A DNA stretch of 64,000 nucleotides from Streptococcus ratti FA-1 = DSM 20564 (GCF_000286075.1 NZ_AJTZ01000005.1:310001-374000); one strand, 5' to 3'. Numbered from the stretch's first letter, positions 36,190 through 46,338 are shown. A program made the numbers and translations. Notes: generated by a model from the sequence alone, not told the origin.

Positions 36190-37122
36190 ATGGCTAATAA
36201 AAAAATGTTACAGATTCCGATTAATCGTTATGAAAAGCTGCCTTCTTGGCTGCAGGTGATATTATTTTGTTTTATGCTGCTTGTTTTTGAAATACTGGGC
36301 AGTCTGCTTGGAGCAGTTATTTTGGGTGTTTTGTCAGCACCTGTAGCTTTGCTGGATCCCGCCTTCGCAAAAAATTGGTTGAGTTCACTCTATTTTCAAT
36401 TGTCTCTTTTTGCTTTTGTAACAATTTTAGTTTTAGTCTGGGTTAAATTTTTTGAAAAACGATCAATCAGCAGTTTAGGATTTATAAAAGAAAAATGGCT
36501 GATAGAGATAGGAAAGGGCTGGCTGGCTGGAACAGTTTTGTTTAGCTTATCCTTTGTTTTATCCTATTTTTTAGGAGGTTTGACATTTGAAAGAGTAGAT
36601 TTATCTCCAGCGACACTGGCCTATGTTTTTTCTCTTATTCCTTTTTGGTTTGTCCAGAGTGGAACAGAAGAATTACTAACGCGCGGCTGGCTCTTGCCCA
36701 ATGTTTATAAGCGGACCAACCTAGCGATTGCTGTTGCAGTTTCCAGCAGTTTATTTGGACTTTTGCACCTGGCAAATAATAACGTAACCATCTTATCTAT
36801 AGTAAGTATTATTTTATCTGGCTTCCTGATGGCTCTCTATATGCTCAAAACGGATAATATTTGGGGTGTAGCTGGTTTGCATGCTGCTTGGAATTTTACT
36901 CAGGGTAATATCTTCGGAGTTGCTGTCAGCGGTCAATCAGCCGGTGCTTCAATTCTTCGATTTTCAGTAAACTCAGATGCAGCTGAGTGGATTTCAGGCG
37001 GTTCATTTGGTACAGAAGGCAGTTTGCTGGCCTGTGTTGTTTTGCTTTGCGGAATTGCTTTTCTAGCTGTTAGTTTAAAAAATGAAAAGTTGAACTGCTG
37101 CAAAAACGGTGAGCAAGAATGA
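36190..37122 (+). CDS. CPBP-family intramembrane glutamic protease
   Basis: A 310-residue polytopic membrane protein with about eight hydrophobic helices. The active-site motifs of the CPBP/Abi family are complete: GTEELLTRGWLLP (EExxxR), SLFGLLHLANN (FxxxH) and AGLHAAWNFTQGNIFG (HxxxN). Relatives act as bacteriocin self-immunity factors or process membrane-bound peptides; no bacteriocin gene is nearby, so the substrate is unknown. AAGGATAA precedes the ATG. Confidence 0.88.
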   Translation: MANKKMLQIPINRYEKLPSWLQVILFCFMLLVFEILGSLLGAVILGVLSAPVALLDPAFAKNWLSSLYFQLSLFAFVTILVLVWVKFFEKRSISSLGFIKEKWLIEIGKGWLAGTVLFSLSFVLSYFLGGLTFERVDLSPATLAYVFSLIPFWFVQSGTEELLTRGWLLPNVYKRTNLAIAVAVSSSLFGLLHLANNNVTILSIVSIILSGFLMALYMLKTDNIWGVAGLHAAWNFTQGNIFGVAVSGQSAGASILRFSVNSDAAEWISGGSFGTEGSLLACVVLLCGIAFLAVSLKNEKLNCCKNGEQE

Positions 37123-37219
37123 GCTAATAAAAGAATGACTTAGCTTTATTTTAGTCTTCCGCTGTTTTTAGACCTATATTTTAAAAAATATTTTAGGAGA
37201 TATTGGATCTCACTGTCAA

Positions 37220-37437
37220 CTGTAGTGGGTAGACGAAAAGCTAAATCCAAGAGAGAATCGACTGATTCTCTCTTTTGATATATTTAAAGCAATGAAAATT
37301 TTAAATAGAAAAGCATTTAAGGACAAGAGGAATATAATTTGCAGACATGTCCATAGTCACAACTTTAACAGCCTTATGAACTTTTTTTCATACATTCAAA
37401 AAGTTTTATAATAGCTAAGTGGATTTACCCACTACAG
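37220..37437. repeat. Inverted-repeat relic, MITE- or ISL3-end-like
   Basis: CTGTAGTGGGTA (37220-37231) and TACCCACTACAG (37426-37437) are a perfect 12-bp inverted pair 194 bp apart with no ORF between them. Both arms continue with AAGCTAAATCC-like sequence inward. From memory, GTCAACTGTAGTGGGT resembles the ends of streptococcal ISL3-family elements, so this may be a deletion derivative. Confidence 0.55.
37249..37274. terminator. Hairpin with T-run inside the repeat relic
   Basis: AAGAGAGAATC/GATTCTCTCTT, 11-bp perfect stem, 4-nt loop, followed by TTTTG. It could terminate the upstream CPBP transcript. Confidence 0.7.
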
Positions 37438-37769
37438 AAATTATATTATATTTATAAAACGGCGCAAACTAACAGTTGGGGGTGCTTTTTTGATAAATGA
37501 AGGTCTGAAGATAAACTAGAATTTTAATAAGTTAAGTAAGGCTGAATATAAAAAGTAAAGAAGAAATTGTTAATAGCACACAAAATAGCTGACCTTTTTG
37601 TAAGTATGCGGTAGAATAATTTTAAAAGCCAAAAAAGAGACCGCTATGACAATAATGCGGAACCGGCAACTAGAAGAAAGTTACGTGCTGGTAAACACGA
37701 TTAAGACGGATTGCAGCAGGAAGTTCCTGAGGCGTTTTGTGGTGATAAAACCTGTTTAATAGAGAGGAT
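37438..37769. other. Gap between the repeat relic and the GNAT gene
   Basis: About 330 bp. A 37-codon ORF from the ATG at 37647 has no ribosome site or recognised family. No convincing promoter, RNA or gene was seen. Confidence 0.35.
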
Positions 37770-38327
37770 ATGATGGAAATGACAAAGACGGTTGTTGAAT
37801 TAATTCCCCTTTGCATGGAGGACAAGGAGCAATTTATTCTTGACAATCAAGAAGCGTTTACTTACGGGGCGCTGGAAGAGTTTGGCAGAAGGAATGACCA
37901 TTTTGAAGAAGGTGGAGAGATTATCTCACGGGCCACCATTGCTAACTCAATTGACAGCGGTCAGGCCTACAGGATTTTATGGGATGGTAAGAAAGTCGGC
38001 GGTCTGGTCGTTAAAGTGGATGGTCAGCACGGCGAACTGGATTTGCTGTTTACAGCGCCTGCTTTTCACAGTAAAGGCATTGGCTATGCTGCCTGGTGCG
38101 AGGTGGAGCGGCTTTTTCCTGAGGTGAAGGTTTGGGAAACAGTAACTCCTTATTTTGAAACAAGAAACATCCATTTTTATGTCAATCGCTGCGGTTTTCA
38201 TATTGTTGAATTCTTTAACAGCCATCATCTTAATCCTAATGATCCTGATAGTAGGCATGAACCAGAAGGTGAGCAGTTTGCGGATGGAATGTTTAGATTT
38301 CAGAAAAAAATACAAAATAAACTCTAA
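37770..38327 (+). CDS. GNAT-family N-acetyltransferase
   Basis: A 185-residue acetyltransferase. Motif A (acetyl-CoA pyrophosphate loop) reads LLFTAPAFHSKGIGYAAWCEVE, preceded by a strand pair (GGLVVKVDGQHGELD) and followed by WETVTPYFETRNIHFYVNRCGF, the motif B region. The substrate is unknown. ATG codons at 37770 and 37773 are both possible behind AGAGAGGAT. The C-terminal extension (about 155-185) is polar. It stands alone and ends at the terminator 38334. Confidence 0.85.
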   Translation: MMEMTKTVVELIPLCMEDKEQFILDNQEAFTYGALEEFGRRNDHFEEGGEIISRATIANSIDSGQAYRILWDGKKVGGLVVKVDGQHGELDLLFTAPAFHSKGIGYAAWCEVERLFPEVKVWETVTPYFETRNIHFYVNRCGFHIVEFFNSHHLNPNDPDSRHEPEGEQFADGMFRFQKKIQNKL

Positions 38328-38333
38328 TATATG

Positions 38334-38363
38334 AAAACAGCAGTGCAACTTGCCTGCTGTTTT
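38334..38363 (+). terminator. GNAT gene terminator
   Basis: AAAACAGCAG/CTGCTGTTTT, 10-bp perfect stem, 10-nt loop. Confidence 0.75.
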
Positions 38364-38461
38364 GTCTATTTTTAAAAATATTTTAGTATTTCAAGGTTAA
38401 TTCAATCCTAATGGTTTATACTAAATAACAGCAGATTTTAAAAGATAAGGGAAAGAAGTGT

Positions 38462-39142
38462 ATGCGGATTCTAGTTGTTGAAGATGAGAAAGGCATTGCA
38501 GAAGCTATAAAAGCTATTTTAGAAGAGGGTCATTACGATGTTGATTTAGCTTTTGACGGTGAAATGGGAATGGATTATATTTTAACGGAACTTTATGATT
38601 TAGTTTTGCTGGACATCATGCTTCCCAAAATAGATGGTGTGACCGTCTTGAAGCGGGTACGTCAGCTAGGTATGGAGGTTCCTATCATTTTCCTGACAGC
38701 CAAATCTCAGCTAGAGGACCGTGTTGCAGGGCTTGACCTAGGAGCAGACGACTACTTGACTAAGCCTTTTGAGGCGGAGGAATTGCTGGCGCGCATTCGT
38801 GTAAGAACCCGCCAATCATCGGCGGCCAAGGTTAATCATCTCAAGCTGGGTAATGTCATTTTGAATTTGGATACCCGTGAGCTGACTGTGAGTGACCACG
38901 AAGTCAAACTCTCCAATAAAGAATTTCTACTCATGGAAACCTTGTTACGCAATCCCAAGCAGATTATTCCCAAAAGCCAACTGATTATGAAAGTCTGGGG
39001 ACCCTTGGATGAGTCAGACTACAATCAACTAGAAGTCTTCATCTCCTTCTTGCGGAAAAAGCTGCGCTTCCTCAAGGCAAATATTGCCATCAAGACCACC
39101 AAGGGGGTTGGCTATTCTTTGGAGGAGGCTAGCGCATGCTAA
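38462..39142 (+). CDS. dltR: OmpR-family response regulator, DltR-like
   Basis: A 226-residue regulator. The receiver domain (about 1-115) has the acidic pocket VEDE, the phosphoacceptor Asp in LVLLDIMLPKIDG, the Thr in FLTAKS and the Lys in TKPFEAEELL. A winged-helix DNA-binding domain follows (about 125-222: LSNKEFLLMETLL, FISFLRKKL, TKGVGYSL). It overlaps the sensor kinase gene by 7 bp and sits directly upstream of dltX-A, the arrangement of S. agalactiae DltRS, which responds to low D-alanylation of LTA. Confidence 0.88.
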   Translation: MRILVVEDEKGIAEAIKAILEEGHYDVDLAFDGEMGMDYILTELYDLVLLDIMLPKIDGVTVLKRVRQLGMEVPIIFLTAKSQLEDRVAGLDLGADDYLTKPFEAEELLARIRVRTRQSSAAKVNHLKLGNVILNLDTRELTVSDHEVKLSNKEFLLMETLLRNPKQIIPKSQLIMKVWGPLDESDYNQLEVFISFLRKKLRFLKANIAIKTTKGVGYSLEEASAC

Positions 39143-40299
39143 AAAATCTGCGTAAGAAATTTGTCCTTATCACTATGTCCCTGATGACGGGCCTCGTTCT
39201 TCTCTTATTTATCATTAGTAATTACTATGACCGTTACTGGGATGACTATGATACCTACCGTATTGTTAAGGTCGTTGCCAATAATGGCTATGTTAAAAAC
39301 TTTTCCAATGAAGCTATTGCTATAGTTTCCATTGATAAGGACGATAAGCCAACGATTGCTTCCAACTATACTTTGATGACCAATAAGGAAGTTAAGAAGG
39401 TTAGTCGTATCCTGATGAAGAAGGGTAAGAAGGGATGGAAGTGGCGTGATTATGTTTATAGTCTAAAAGAGCGAAATGATGGCACATGGCAGCTGGTATT
39501 TATTGACTTAAATAGTTATTCCAACCTAACTGATGAGCAATTTTTATTGACTGTGCTATTCACAATTTTTGGTTTTTTGCTGTTAACGAGCATCAGTATT
39601 TATCTGTCGCGCTTTATTATTCAGCCGGCTAAGGATGCTATTGACCGAGAAAAGCAGTTTGTTTCTGATGCTAGCCATGAATTAAAAACACCCATTGCCG
39701 CTATTCGAGCCAATGCTCAAGTGTTGCAAAATCAGACTGAACCCAATCGTTACTTGGATCACATTCTTTCAGAAACCAAGCGAATGGAGCATTTAGTGCA
39801 GAACTTGCTTGGCCTCTCTAAATTAGATGAGACTGAGCAGATCGCTAACTTTATTAGGATCGATTTGTCGAAAATCTGTGAGGAGATGGTTCTCAGCTAT
39901 GAAAGTCTGGCTTATGAAGAGGGCAAACTGATTGAAGCCCAAATAACTGATGGTGTTTGGATTCTAGGAGAGGAGTCACAATTAAAACAATTAATTACAA
40001 TCTTGCTGGACAATGCCATCCAGTATTCTCTGGATAAAAGTGTTATTCATATTAATCTGGCACAAGTGAAAAAGAAAGTTGTTCTGCAAGTATCGAATCC
40101 AAGTCAAACTTATTCAAAAGAAGTCATGGACAATTTGTTTGAACGCTTTTATCAGGCGGAAGGTTCTCGCCACAGCACATCAAGCTTTGGGCTTGGATTG
40201 GCTATTGCTAAGGGGATTGTTAAGCATCATCAAGGGCAGGTGAAGGCTTGGCAGGATAAAGGAGAAATGATTTTGGAAGTGCAGCTGCCAATCACATAA
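39136..40299 (+). CDS. dltS: Sensor histidine kinase, DltS-like
   Basis: A 387-residue membrane kinase with two transmembrane helices (about 10-28 and 133-157) framing an extracellular sensor loop of about 105 residues rich in Lys and Tyr. The H-box FVSDASHELKTPIAAI carries the phosphorylated His. N-box LLDNAIQYS, F-box and G-box GLGLAIAKGIV complete the ATPase. No HAMP domain is apparent. Its position between dltR and dltX suggests sensing of envelope charge or cationic peptides. Confidence 0.88.
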   Translation: MLKNLRKKFVLITMSLMTGLVLLLFIISNYYDRYWDDYDTYRIVKVVANNGYVKNFSNEAIAIVSIDKDDKPTIASNYTLMTNKEVKKVSRILMKKGKKGWKWRDYVYSLKERNDGTWQLVFIDLNSYSNLTDEQFLLTVLFTIFGFLLLTSISIYLSRFIIQPAKDAIDREKQFVSDASHELKTPIAAIRANAQVLQNQTEPNRYLDHILSETKRMEHLVQNLLGLSKLDETEQIANFIRIDLSKICEEMVLSYESLAYEEGKLIEAQITDGVWILGEESQLKQLITILLDNAIQYSLDKSVIHINLAQVKKKVVLQVSNPSQTYSKEVMDNLFERFYQAEGSRHSTSSFGLGLAIAKGIVKHHQGQVKAWQDKGEMILEVQLPIT

Positions 40300-40310
40300 G
40301 GAGTTAATTA

Positions 40311-40433
40311 ATGAAACCATTTGTTCAATTTGTATTGAGAACATTAGTTTATACTTTGATTTTCTTAATTTTAATTTATTTTTTCAGTTATCTGGGCCAC
40401 GGTCAAGGTAATTTCATCTACAATGAATTTTAG
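40311..40433 (+). CDS. dltX: DltX, teichoic acid D-Ala incorporation microprotein
   Basis: A 40-residue membrane protein. One transmembrane helix ([17 protein letters not shown]) is followed by a short tail ending in the family motif FIYNEF. DltX is the conserved small first gene of dlt operons and carries D-alanine on the outer membrane side in current models. TAAGGAG lies upstream, and it starts 11 bp after the kinase gene. Its stop lies just before dltA. Confidence 0.92.
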   Translation: MKPFVQFVLRTLVYTLIFLILIYFFSYLGHGQGNFIYNEF

Positions 40434-40446
40434 AAAGGACAGATAC

Positions 40447-41985
40447 ATGCTGCACGATATGATTGACAATCTTGAGCATCTGGCTCAATCGCAGGGAGCT
40501 TTTCCCGTTTATAATATTTTGGGATACGTTCACACTTATACTGACTTGAAGGCTGACTCTGATTCCTTGGCGGCTTACATTGATGCTATGAAGCTGCCAG
40601 CCAAGTCAGCTGTATTGGTCTTTGGCGGCCAAGAGTATGAGATGCTGGCCAGTTTTGTAGCGCTGACTAAGTCAGGACATGCTTATATTCCGGTGGACCA
40701 GCATTCGGCCTTAGAGCGCATTGAGGCTATTATGGAAATAGCAGAGCCTAGTCTTATTATTTCTGTTGGGGACTTTCCGGTGGATATTAAGACTATTCCT
40801 GTCATTAAGCTGACGCAGTTAAAGGATATCTTTGCACAAAAGATTTCTTATGAGCTGACGCATTCTGTCAAAGGTGACGATAATTACTATATTATCTTTA
40901 CCTCTGGCACGACTGGCAAGCCTAAAGGGGTGCAAATTTCTCATGACAATCTGCTCAGTTTCACTAATTGGATTATTTCAGCAGAAGCTTTCTCAGTGCC
41001 AGACCAACCGCAGATGCTGGCACAGCCGCCTTATTCCTTTGACCTGTCAGTCATGTACTGGGCACCGACTTTGGCTAAAGGAGGCACGCTTTTTGCCCTG
41101 CCAAAAGAATTGACAATAGATTTCAAGCGTCTCTTTGACACTATCAACCAAATGCCTATCCAAGTCTGGACATCAACGCCGTCCTTTGTAGACATGACCA
41201 TGCTGTCAAATGACTTCAATGATGAGAGTTTGCCGCACTTAACTCATTTTTATTTTTGCGGGGAAGAACTGACAGTCAAGACAGCCCAAAAACTTCATGA
41301 ACGTTTTCCAAAAGCCCGTATTGTTAATTCCTATGGTCCGACGGAAGCAACTGTTGCCCTATCAGCTCTTGCAGTGACTGATGACCTACTAAAAACCTGT
41401 AAGCGCCTGCCAATTGGCTACCCTAAGTTTGACTCGCCAACTTTTATCATTGATGAAGAAGGCAGACAGCTCCCTCATGGGCAGCAGGGTGAGATCATCG
41501 TAACTGGTCCTGCTGTGTCCAAGGGCTACCTCAACAGTCCGGAACGCACCGAGGCTGCCTTCTTTGAATTTGATGGACTGCCCGCCTACCATACCGGTGA
41601 TGTGGGTAGTCTGACAGAGGAAGGTCTGCTTCTTTACGGAGGCCGTGTGGATTTCCAAATAAAATTTAACGGCTATCGCATTGAGTTAGAAGAAGTATCG
41701 CAAAATCTTAATAAATCCCGGTATGTCAAGTCAGCCGTCGCTGTGCCCCGTTATAATAAAGATCACAAGGTGCAAAACCTATTAGCCTTTGTCATTCTTA
41801 AGGAAGGTGTCAGCAAGCAGTTCAGCCGAGAATTGGATCTAACCAAGGCTATCAAAAAAGATTTGAAAGACATCATGATGGACTATATGATGCCGTCTAA
41901 GTTTCTTTATCGCGACAGTTTGCCGCTGACGCCAAATGGGAAGATTGACATCAAGGGTCTGATGAGTGAGGTAAACAGCCGATGA
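40447..41985 (+). CDS. dltA: D-alanine--[D-alanyl carrier protein] ligase
   Basis: A 512-residue ANL-superfamily enzyme that adenylates D-alanine and loads it on DltC. Motifs are [19 protein letters not shown], the substrate-site region [35 protein letters not shown] and the C-terminal Lys in LTPNGKIDI. The start at 40447 has AAAGGACAG upstream. An ATG at 40423 would overlap the dltX end and lacks a site. Confidence 0.96.
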   Translation: MLHDMIDNLEHLAQSQGAFPVYNILGYVHTYTDLKADSDSLAAYIDAMKLPAKSAVLVFGGQEYEMLASFVALTKSGHAYIPVDQHSALERIEAIMEIAEPSLIISVGDFPVDIKTIPVIKLTQLKDIFAQKISYELTHSVKGDDNYYIIFTSGTTGKPKGVQISHDNLLSFTNWIISAEAFSVPDQPQMLAQPPYSFDLSVMYWAPTLAKGGTLFALPKELTIDFKRLFDTINQMPIQVWTSTPSFVDMTMLSNDFNDESLPHLTHFYFCGEELTVKTAQKLHERFPKARIVNSYGPTEATVALSALAVTDDLLKTCKRLPIGYPKFDSPTFIIDEEGRQLPHGQQGEIIVTGPAVSKGYLNSPERTEAAFFEFDGLPAYHTGDVGSLTEEGLLLYGGRVDFQIKFNGYRIELEEVSQNLNKSRYVKSAVAVPRYNKDHKVQNLLAFVILKEGVSKQFSRELDLTKAIKKDLKDIMMDYMMPSKFLYRDSLPLTPNGKIDIKGLMSEVNSR

Positions 41986-43247
41986 TCAACTTTCTCCATC
42001 AGCTGCCTCGCTTAGAGGCCTACAGCAATCCCCAGTACTTTATCTATTTGATTGCGGCAGTTACGCCCATTTTTGTCGGTCTTTTTTTCAAGAAACGTTT
42101 TCCAGTTTATGAAGCGCTGGTCAGCCTGGCTTTTATTGTGCTCATGCTGACAGGGAAACACCTTTATCAGCTGGCTTCTCTTTTGGCCTATGTCATCTGG
42201 CAGATTGTGTTGGTTTACAGTTACAAATTCTATCGTAAGACGCACAATAACAAGTGGATTTTCTACCTCTGGGTCTTCTTGTCCGTCTTACCACTGGCCT
42301 TTGTGAAAATCAGTCCGTTAATTGAAGTGGAAAAGCGTGCCTCGCTCTTTGGTTTTTTAGGAATTTCCTACCTGACCTTTCGTGCGGTGGGCATGATTAT
42401 GGAGCTGCATGACGGGATACTGACAGGCTTCAGCCTTTGGCAATTCTTGCGCTTTCTGCTCTTCATGCCAACTTTCTCCAGCGGTCCAATCGACCGGTTT
42501 AGACGCTTCAACGAAGACTATGAGAATATCCCTGAGCGGGAGGAATTGCTGGAACTGCTGGAGCAGGCTGTCCATTATATTATGCTGGGGTTTCTTTACA
42601 AGTTTATTCTGGCTTATATTTTTGGTCAGGTGCTCATGAATCCTATCAAGGTAATAGCTCTGCAACGAGGCGGTATTTTTAACCTACCGGCACTTGGTGT
42701 CATGTATACTTACGGTTTGAATCTCTTCTTTGATTTTGCAGGTTATAGCATGTTTACGCTAGCTATTTCCAATCTTATGGGCATTAAGAGTCCAGTCAAC
42801 TTTAATCAGCCTTTTAAATCACGTGATTTGAAAGAATTCTGGAATCGTTGGCACATGAGTCTATCGTTTTGGTTTCGGGACTTTGTCTTTATGCGCCTGG
42901 TTAAGGTCATGGTCAAAAACAAGGTTTTTAAAAATCGCAATGTAACATCAAGTGTCGCCTACATCATCAATATGCTTATCATGGGCTTCTGGCATGGGGT
43001 GACTTGGTATTACATTGCCTATGGTCTTTTCCACGGATTTGGTCTTGTTATCAATGACTGGTGGCTTCGCAAGAAGAAAAAAATCAACAAGGAGCGAAAA
43101 AACAAGGGACAAAAGCCGCTTCCGGACAATAAATGGACCAAGACTTTGGGTATCGTCATTACCTTTAATACAGTCATGCTGTCTTTCCTGATATTTTCAG
43201 GATTTTTAGACCAACTCTGGTTTCCAAAGCTGCCAATGAAGCCCTAA
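41982..43247 (+). CDS. dltB: DltB, MBOAT-family D-alanyl transfer protein
   Basis: A 421-residue polytopic membrane protein of the MBOAT family with about 11-12 helices. It has [16 protein letters not shown], the conserved [18 protein letters not shown], and the catalytic His in [19 protein letters not shown]. It accepts D-alanine from DltC and passes it across the membrane. It overlaps dltA by 4 bp. About 430 bp separate it from dltC, which is unusual for this operon. Confidence 0.96.
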   Translation: MINFLHQLPRLEAYSNPQYFIYLIAAVTPIFVGLFFKKRFPVYEALVSLAFIVLMLTGKHLYQLASLLAYVIWQIVLVYSYKFYRKTHNNKWIFYLWVFLSVLPLAFVKISPLIEVEKRASLFGFLGISYLTFRAVGMIMELHDGILTGFSLWQFLRFLLFMPTFSSGPIDRFRRFNEDYENIPEREELLELLEQAVHYIMLGFLYKFILAYIFGQVLMNPIKVIALQRGGIFNLPALGVMYTYGLNLFFDFAGYSMFTLAISNLMGIKSPVNFNQPFKSRDLKEFWNRWHMSLSFWFRDFVFMRLVKVMVKNKVFKNRNVTSSVAYIINMLIMGFWHGVTWYYIAYGLFHGFGLVINDWWLRKKKKINKERKNKGQKPLPDNKWTKTLGIVITFNTVMLSFLIFSGFLDQLWFPKLPMKP

Positions 43248-43535
43248 GAATTCTTGACAGTAGCTTTTCTAAGCAGCGGGGATCTTGGTAGTTATTTAAA
43301 TTTTCTATTTTATGATAATGATAAAGTCGCCCTTAAAACCGTAGTTTTCAGACGAAAGACCGACTACCTCAAGATTGACTGAAAAAAAGAAAGCTATTTT
43401 TTAAATATTAAGTACAGCTTTCACTTTGATCAGCTATAAAAAAATTAACCAACCTGCGCTGACAGCCTTATATTTATCAATTGGTTACGCTCTAAAAGCA
43501 TCGTGAAAAGATAAACTTGCTATCACTTTCTTAAT
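43248..43535. other. dltB-dltC spacer, first part
   Basis: About 290 bp without an ORF. A stem AGAAAGCT/AGCTTTC (about 43389-43424) is the only clear structure. No strong promoter for dltC was found by eye. Confidence 0.4.
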
Positions 43536-43669
43536 GGGCTTTGTATCTTAACTAACTGAACACGGGCTAAACGCTGTGTCAAAAAGATAGAAATCCTAGA
43601 GTCTTGAGGACTCTTCGGCTTTCTCCTATTTTGACTTTGCGTTCTTAACGCCCTTTGTATCTTAATTAA
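43536..43669. repeat. Fold-back intergenic repeat inside the dlt operon
   Basis: A near-identical 17-nt sequence, CTTTGTATCTTAAcTAA, occurs at 43539-43555 and 43653-43669. Between them lies an imperfect palindrome. The core hairpin is AGAGTC-TTGAG-GACTCT (43598-43614), flanked outward by complementary segments (AAAGATAG/CTATTTT, AACGC/GCGTT, GGGC/GCCC). The whole looks like a fold-back MITE. I recall very similar sequence scattered between genes in many streptococci. It often gives spurious minus-strand ORFs, here one at 43523-43711. Confidence 0.65.
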
Positions 43670-43683
43670 AGGAGTAATTGACA

Positions 43684-43923
43684 ATGGATGTAAAATCAGA
43701 AGTATTAGCAATTATTGATGATCTTTTCATGGAAGATGTTTCTGACATGATGGATGAAGACTTGTTTGATGCGGGTGTGCTTGACAGTATGGGAACTGTT
43801 GAGCTGATTGTAGAGCTGGAAAACCGTTTTGGCATTACGATTCCCGTATCAGAATTTGGCCGTGATGACTGGAATACTGCCAATAAAATCATTGCCGGAA
43901 TAGAGGAACTGAGCCATGCTTAA
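43684..43923 (+). CDS. dltC: D-alanyl carrier protein
   Basis: A 79-residue acidic carrier protein. Ser in the motif [14 protein letters not shown] is the 4'-phosphopantetheine site that receives D-alanine from DltA. GGAG lies 9 nt before the ATG at 43684; the TTG 6 bp upstream is too close to that site. It overlaps dltD by 8 bp, so these two are coupled. Confidence 0.96.
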   Translation: MDVKSEVLAIIDDLFMEDVSDMMDEDLFDAGVLDSMGTVELIVELENRFGITIPVSEFGRDDWNTANKIIAGIEELSHA

Positions 43924-45175
43924 ACGCCTCTGGCAGATTTTAGGTCCTGTTTTTTGCGCTCTGCTGTTAGCCTTAGCCCTCATTATTTTTCACCCTAGTG
44001 CTGTAAAGTACTCTTTGACGGCTGAAAAAAAGGATGCGGTGGCTCTGACTAAAACTAGTTTTAAAAGCAAATATAAAAAAGTTCGCGCACTGACAGACCC
44101 CAAGCAGCGCTTTGTACCTTTTTTTGGCTCAAGTGAGCTGTCACGGCTGGACAAGATGCATCCGTCAGTTTTAGCGCAGGCCTATCATCGTAATTACACG
44201 CCTTATTTATTGGGACAAAAGGGTGCAGCATCTCTGACACATTACTTTGGCATCCAGCAGATTAGCAGAGAGCTTGAAAATAAGCAGGCTGTCTATATTA
44301 TTTCACCACAGTGGTTTGTAGCCGAGGGCGCCAATTCTCACGCTTTTCAAAATTATTTTAGCAGTAGTCAGTTTGTTGATTTTTTGCAGAATCAGACCGG
44401 CAGTCCTTATGATCGATATGCTGCTAAACGTTTCCTGCAACTCTATCCAGATTCAGAATTTAAACCATTAGCAGAAAAAACAGTGAAAGGAAAAGAAATA
44501 AACTCTTTCGATCGGTTCTGGCTGACTTTAAAAGAGAAAATTTTAGCCAAGGAAGATGCCTTTTTCAGCGATTTGTCATTTTTTGATGGCTATAAGAAAA
44601 AAGTTTTATCTCAGACGGCTGATTTACCTTCCGAATTTTCCTATGTTGCATTGAAACGGCTAGCTACTGAAGAAGGGAAAAAATCAACGTCTAATAATAG
44701 ATTTGGCATTGAAAATACTTTCTACAGCATGCGTGTGCAGCATCAGCTTAAAAGATTGCAAGGGTCGCAAAAGTATTTTGATTATACTAAATCTCCTGAG
44801 TACAACGATTTACAGCTAGTATTGAACCAATTTGCGAAAACCCATACCAATGTTCTCTTTGTTATTCCGCCTGTTAACAGTAAGTGGGCAGCTTTCACAG
44901 GACTTAATCAGACTATGTATCAAAAAGCTGTCGCTAAGATTAAGTATCAGCTGCAGAGTCAAGGCTTCACCAACATTGCCGATTTTTCAAAAGATGGCAG
45001 TAAACCCTACTTCATGCAGGATACCATCCACATGGGCTGGAACGGCTGGCTAGCACTGGATATGGCGATCAGATCCTTTCTCAGTGAAGAGACAAATGCT
45101 CCGGCTTATATGATTAACGATCGTTTCTTGAGCAAAGACTGGGCCGATTTTACAGGTCAGCCGGATAAATTTTAG
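43916..45175 (+). CDS. dltD: DltD, teichoic acid D-alanylation protein
   Basis: A 419-residue protein with an N-terminal membrane anchor (about 7-28) and an extracellular SGNH-hydrolase-like domain. The catalytic Ser is in [10 protein letters not shown], and the Asp/His pair is in [15 protein letters not shown] near residues 362-376. In current models it transfers D-alanine from the DltX/DltB complex to LTA. It ends the operon; the terminator lies at 45244. Confidence 0.95.
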   Translation: MLKRLWQILGPVFCALLLALALIIFHPSAVKYSLTAEKKDAVALTKTSFKSKYKKVRALTDPKQRFVPFFGSSELSRLDKMHPSVLAQAYHRNYTPYLLGQKGAASLTHYFGIQQISRELENKQAVYIISPQWFVAEGANSHAFQNYFSSSQFVDFLQNQTGSPYDRYAAKRFLQLYPDSEFKPLAEKTVKGKEINSFDRFWLTLKEKILAKEDAFFSDLSFFDGYKKKVLSQTADLPSEFSYVALKRLATEEGKKSTSNNRFGIENTFYSMRVQHQLKRLQGSQKYFDYTKSPEYNDLQLVLNQFAKTHTNVLFVIPPVNSKWAAFTGLNQTMYQKAVAKIKYQLQSQGFTNIADFSKDGSKPYFMQDTIHMGWNGWLALDMAIRSFLSEETNAPAYMINDRFLSKDWADFTGQPDKF

Positions 45176-45243
45176 AACGGCTGAGAAAACTTTCATTTTA
45201 TAGCTATTTAAAAAAGCATATTTCTGTAAAGTATGGGACTAAC

Positions 45244-45277
45244 AAATGCATGAAATCCAAAACGACTTCATGCATTT
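45244..45277 (+). terminator. dlt operon terminator
   Basis: AAATGCATGAA/TTCATGCATTT, 11-bp perfect stem, 12-nt loop, T-run. Confidence 0.85.
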
Positions 45278-45945
45278 TTGTATATCGTTCTAAGGAGTCT
45301 GCTGAGTCTCTTGTATCTTTATTCCGTTATTTCACTAAATTCTCTCTATCTCCCCAATTATCGTTGCAGCAGGACATGCAGAAGTTAAAAAAGAAAAAGG
45401 TTTGCAGCGGAAATATTGTAAATGCTGATTTGTTATCTTAAAAAAGAGAGCAGGTATTTCTACAGGAATTTTTACATAGGCTACCTGCTCTTTGCATATT
45501 GATGATAGGGTAACTTGGAATTTGATAATAAGTTGGTCTTTAGGAACAACTGAAAATGATGAGACAAAAATGATGCCTTCAGGAATATACAAAATCAGCA
45601 GAAGTCCTGCCTTTCTTGAGATTTATTTGCTTTATCTTGGATAAGATAATAATGTGATAGCCGAGCTATCTTCTGGAAAAGTGTTATAATAAAATCAAAG
45701 TTAATAATCACAGGCCGTGAAGAACCAGGGAGCTTTGCTGATAAAAAAATAAACAGTAAAATCTATCTGATGATAGTTATTGCTATTGGTCAGCTCAGAC
45801 GTGAGTACTATAGTTAAATAGGTGAATTTAAGTTGGTTCAGCCTTGTTGAGAAGCTGTAGTCTGCTACTTATGGACTGTTTTAGGCGACAGTATGACTGG
45901 CGGCCTATAAGAAAGAGAATTACCAGCTGAATGTAGAAAGGAAAA
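45278..45945. other. Gap of about 670 bp without a supported gene
   Basis: It contains a second hairpin with T-run (GAGCAGGTA 45448-45456 with TACCTGCTC 45482-45490) and a stem GATAGC/GCTATC near 45657. A TATAAT is seen at 45684 without a good -35. Two short overlapping ORFs (plus strand 45250-45441, minus strand 45335-45592) have no ribosome site or recognised family. The stretch may hold decayed genes or a small RNA. Confidence 0.4.
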
Positions 45946-46338
45946 ATGATGACTGATAAACATTTGCACGAAATTCGTGTGTTTGAAAATTTTGATATGG
46001 TTTCGTTTGAAAAAGGCCATGTAGTTGTAACGACAGAAGTAGTAGATAAATCCTTGAATTATTATGGCTTTGCACATGGCGGTTATATCTTTACCCTGTG
46101 TGACCAAATCAGTGGCTTGGTCTCTATTTCAACTGGTTTTGATGCAGTGACACTTCAATCCAGTATCAATTATTTAAAATCTGGCAAACTAGGTGATACG
46201 TTACTAATTGATGGACGTTGCGTTCATGATGGTCGGACAACAAAAGTAGTTGATGTTACGGTAACCAATCAGTTAGAACAAGAAGTGGCTAAGGCTACCT
46301 TTACTATGTTTGTGACAGGCGAGCATGCGAATGATTGA
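45946..46338 (+). CDS. PaaI-family hotdog thioesterase
   Basis: A 130-residue hotdog-fold acyl-CoA thioesterase-like protein. NYYGFAHGGYIFTLCDQISG is the family's HGG active-site turn on the central helix, followed by SSINYLKSGKLGDTLLIDG and strands ending TFTMFVTG. The substrate is unknown; phenylacetyl-CoA-type or menaquinone-type acyl-CoAs are typical of relatives. AAAGGAAAAATG lies upstream; ATG 45949 is an equally good start. Confidence 0.85.
   Translation: MMTDKHLHEIRVFENFDMVSFEKGHVVVTTEVVDKSLNYYGFAHGGYIFTLCDQISGLVSISTGFDAVTLQSSINYLKSGKLGDTLLIDGRCVHDGRTTKVVDVTVTNQLEQEVAKATFTMFVTGEHAND

Noticed and set aside
37647..37760. 37-codon ORF upstream of the GNAT gene
   Set aside because: No family and no ribosome site; too short to support by sequence alone.
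40423..40446. ATG start for dltA inside dltX
   Set aside because: It lacks a ribosome site, while 40447 has AAAGGACAG at good spacing.
43523..43711. 62-codon minus-strand ORF over the dlt spacer
   Set aside because: It is the translation of the fold-back repeat plus antisense of dltC; such ORFs arise wherever this repeat lies.
45250..45441. 63-codon ORF after dltD
   Set aside because: Its start lies in the dlt terminator and there is no ribosome site.
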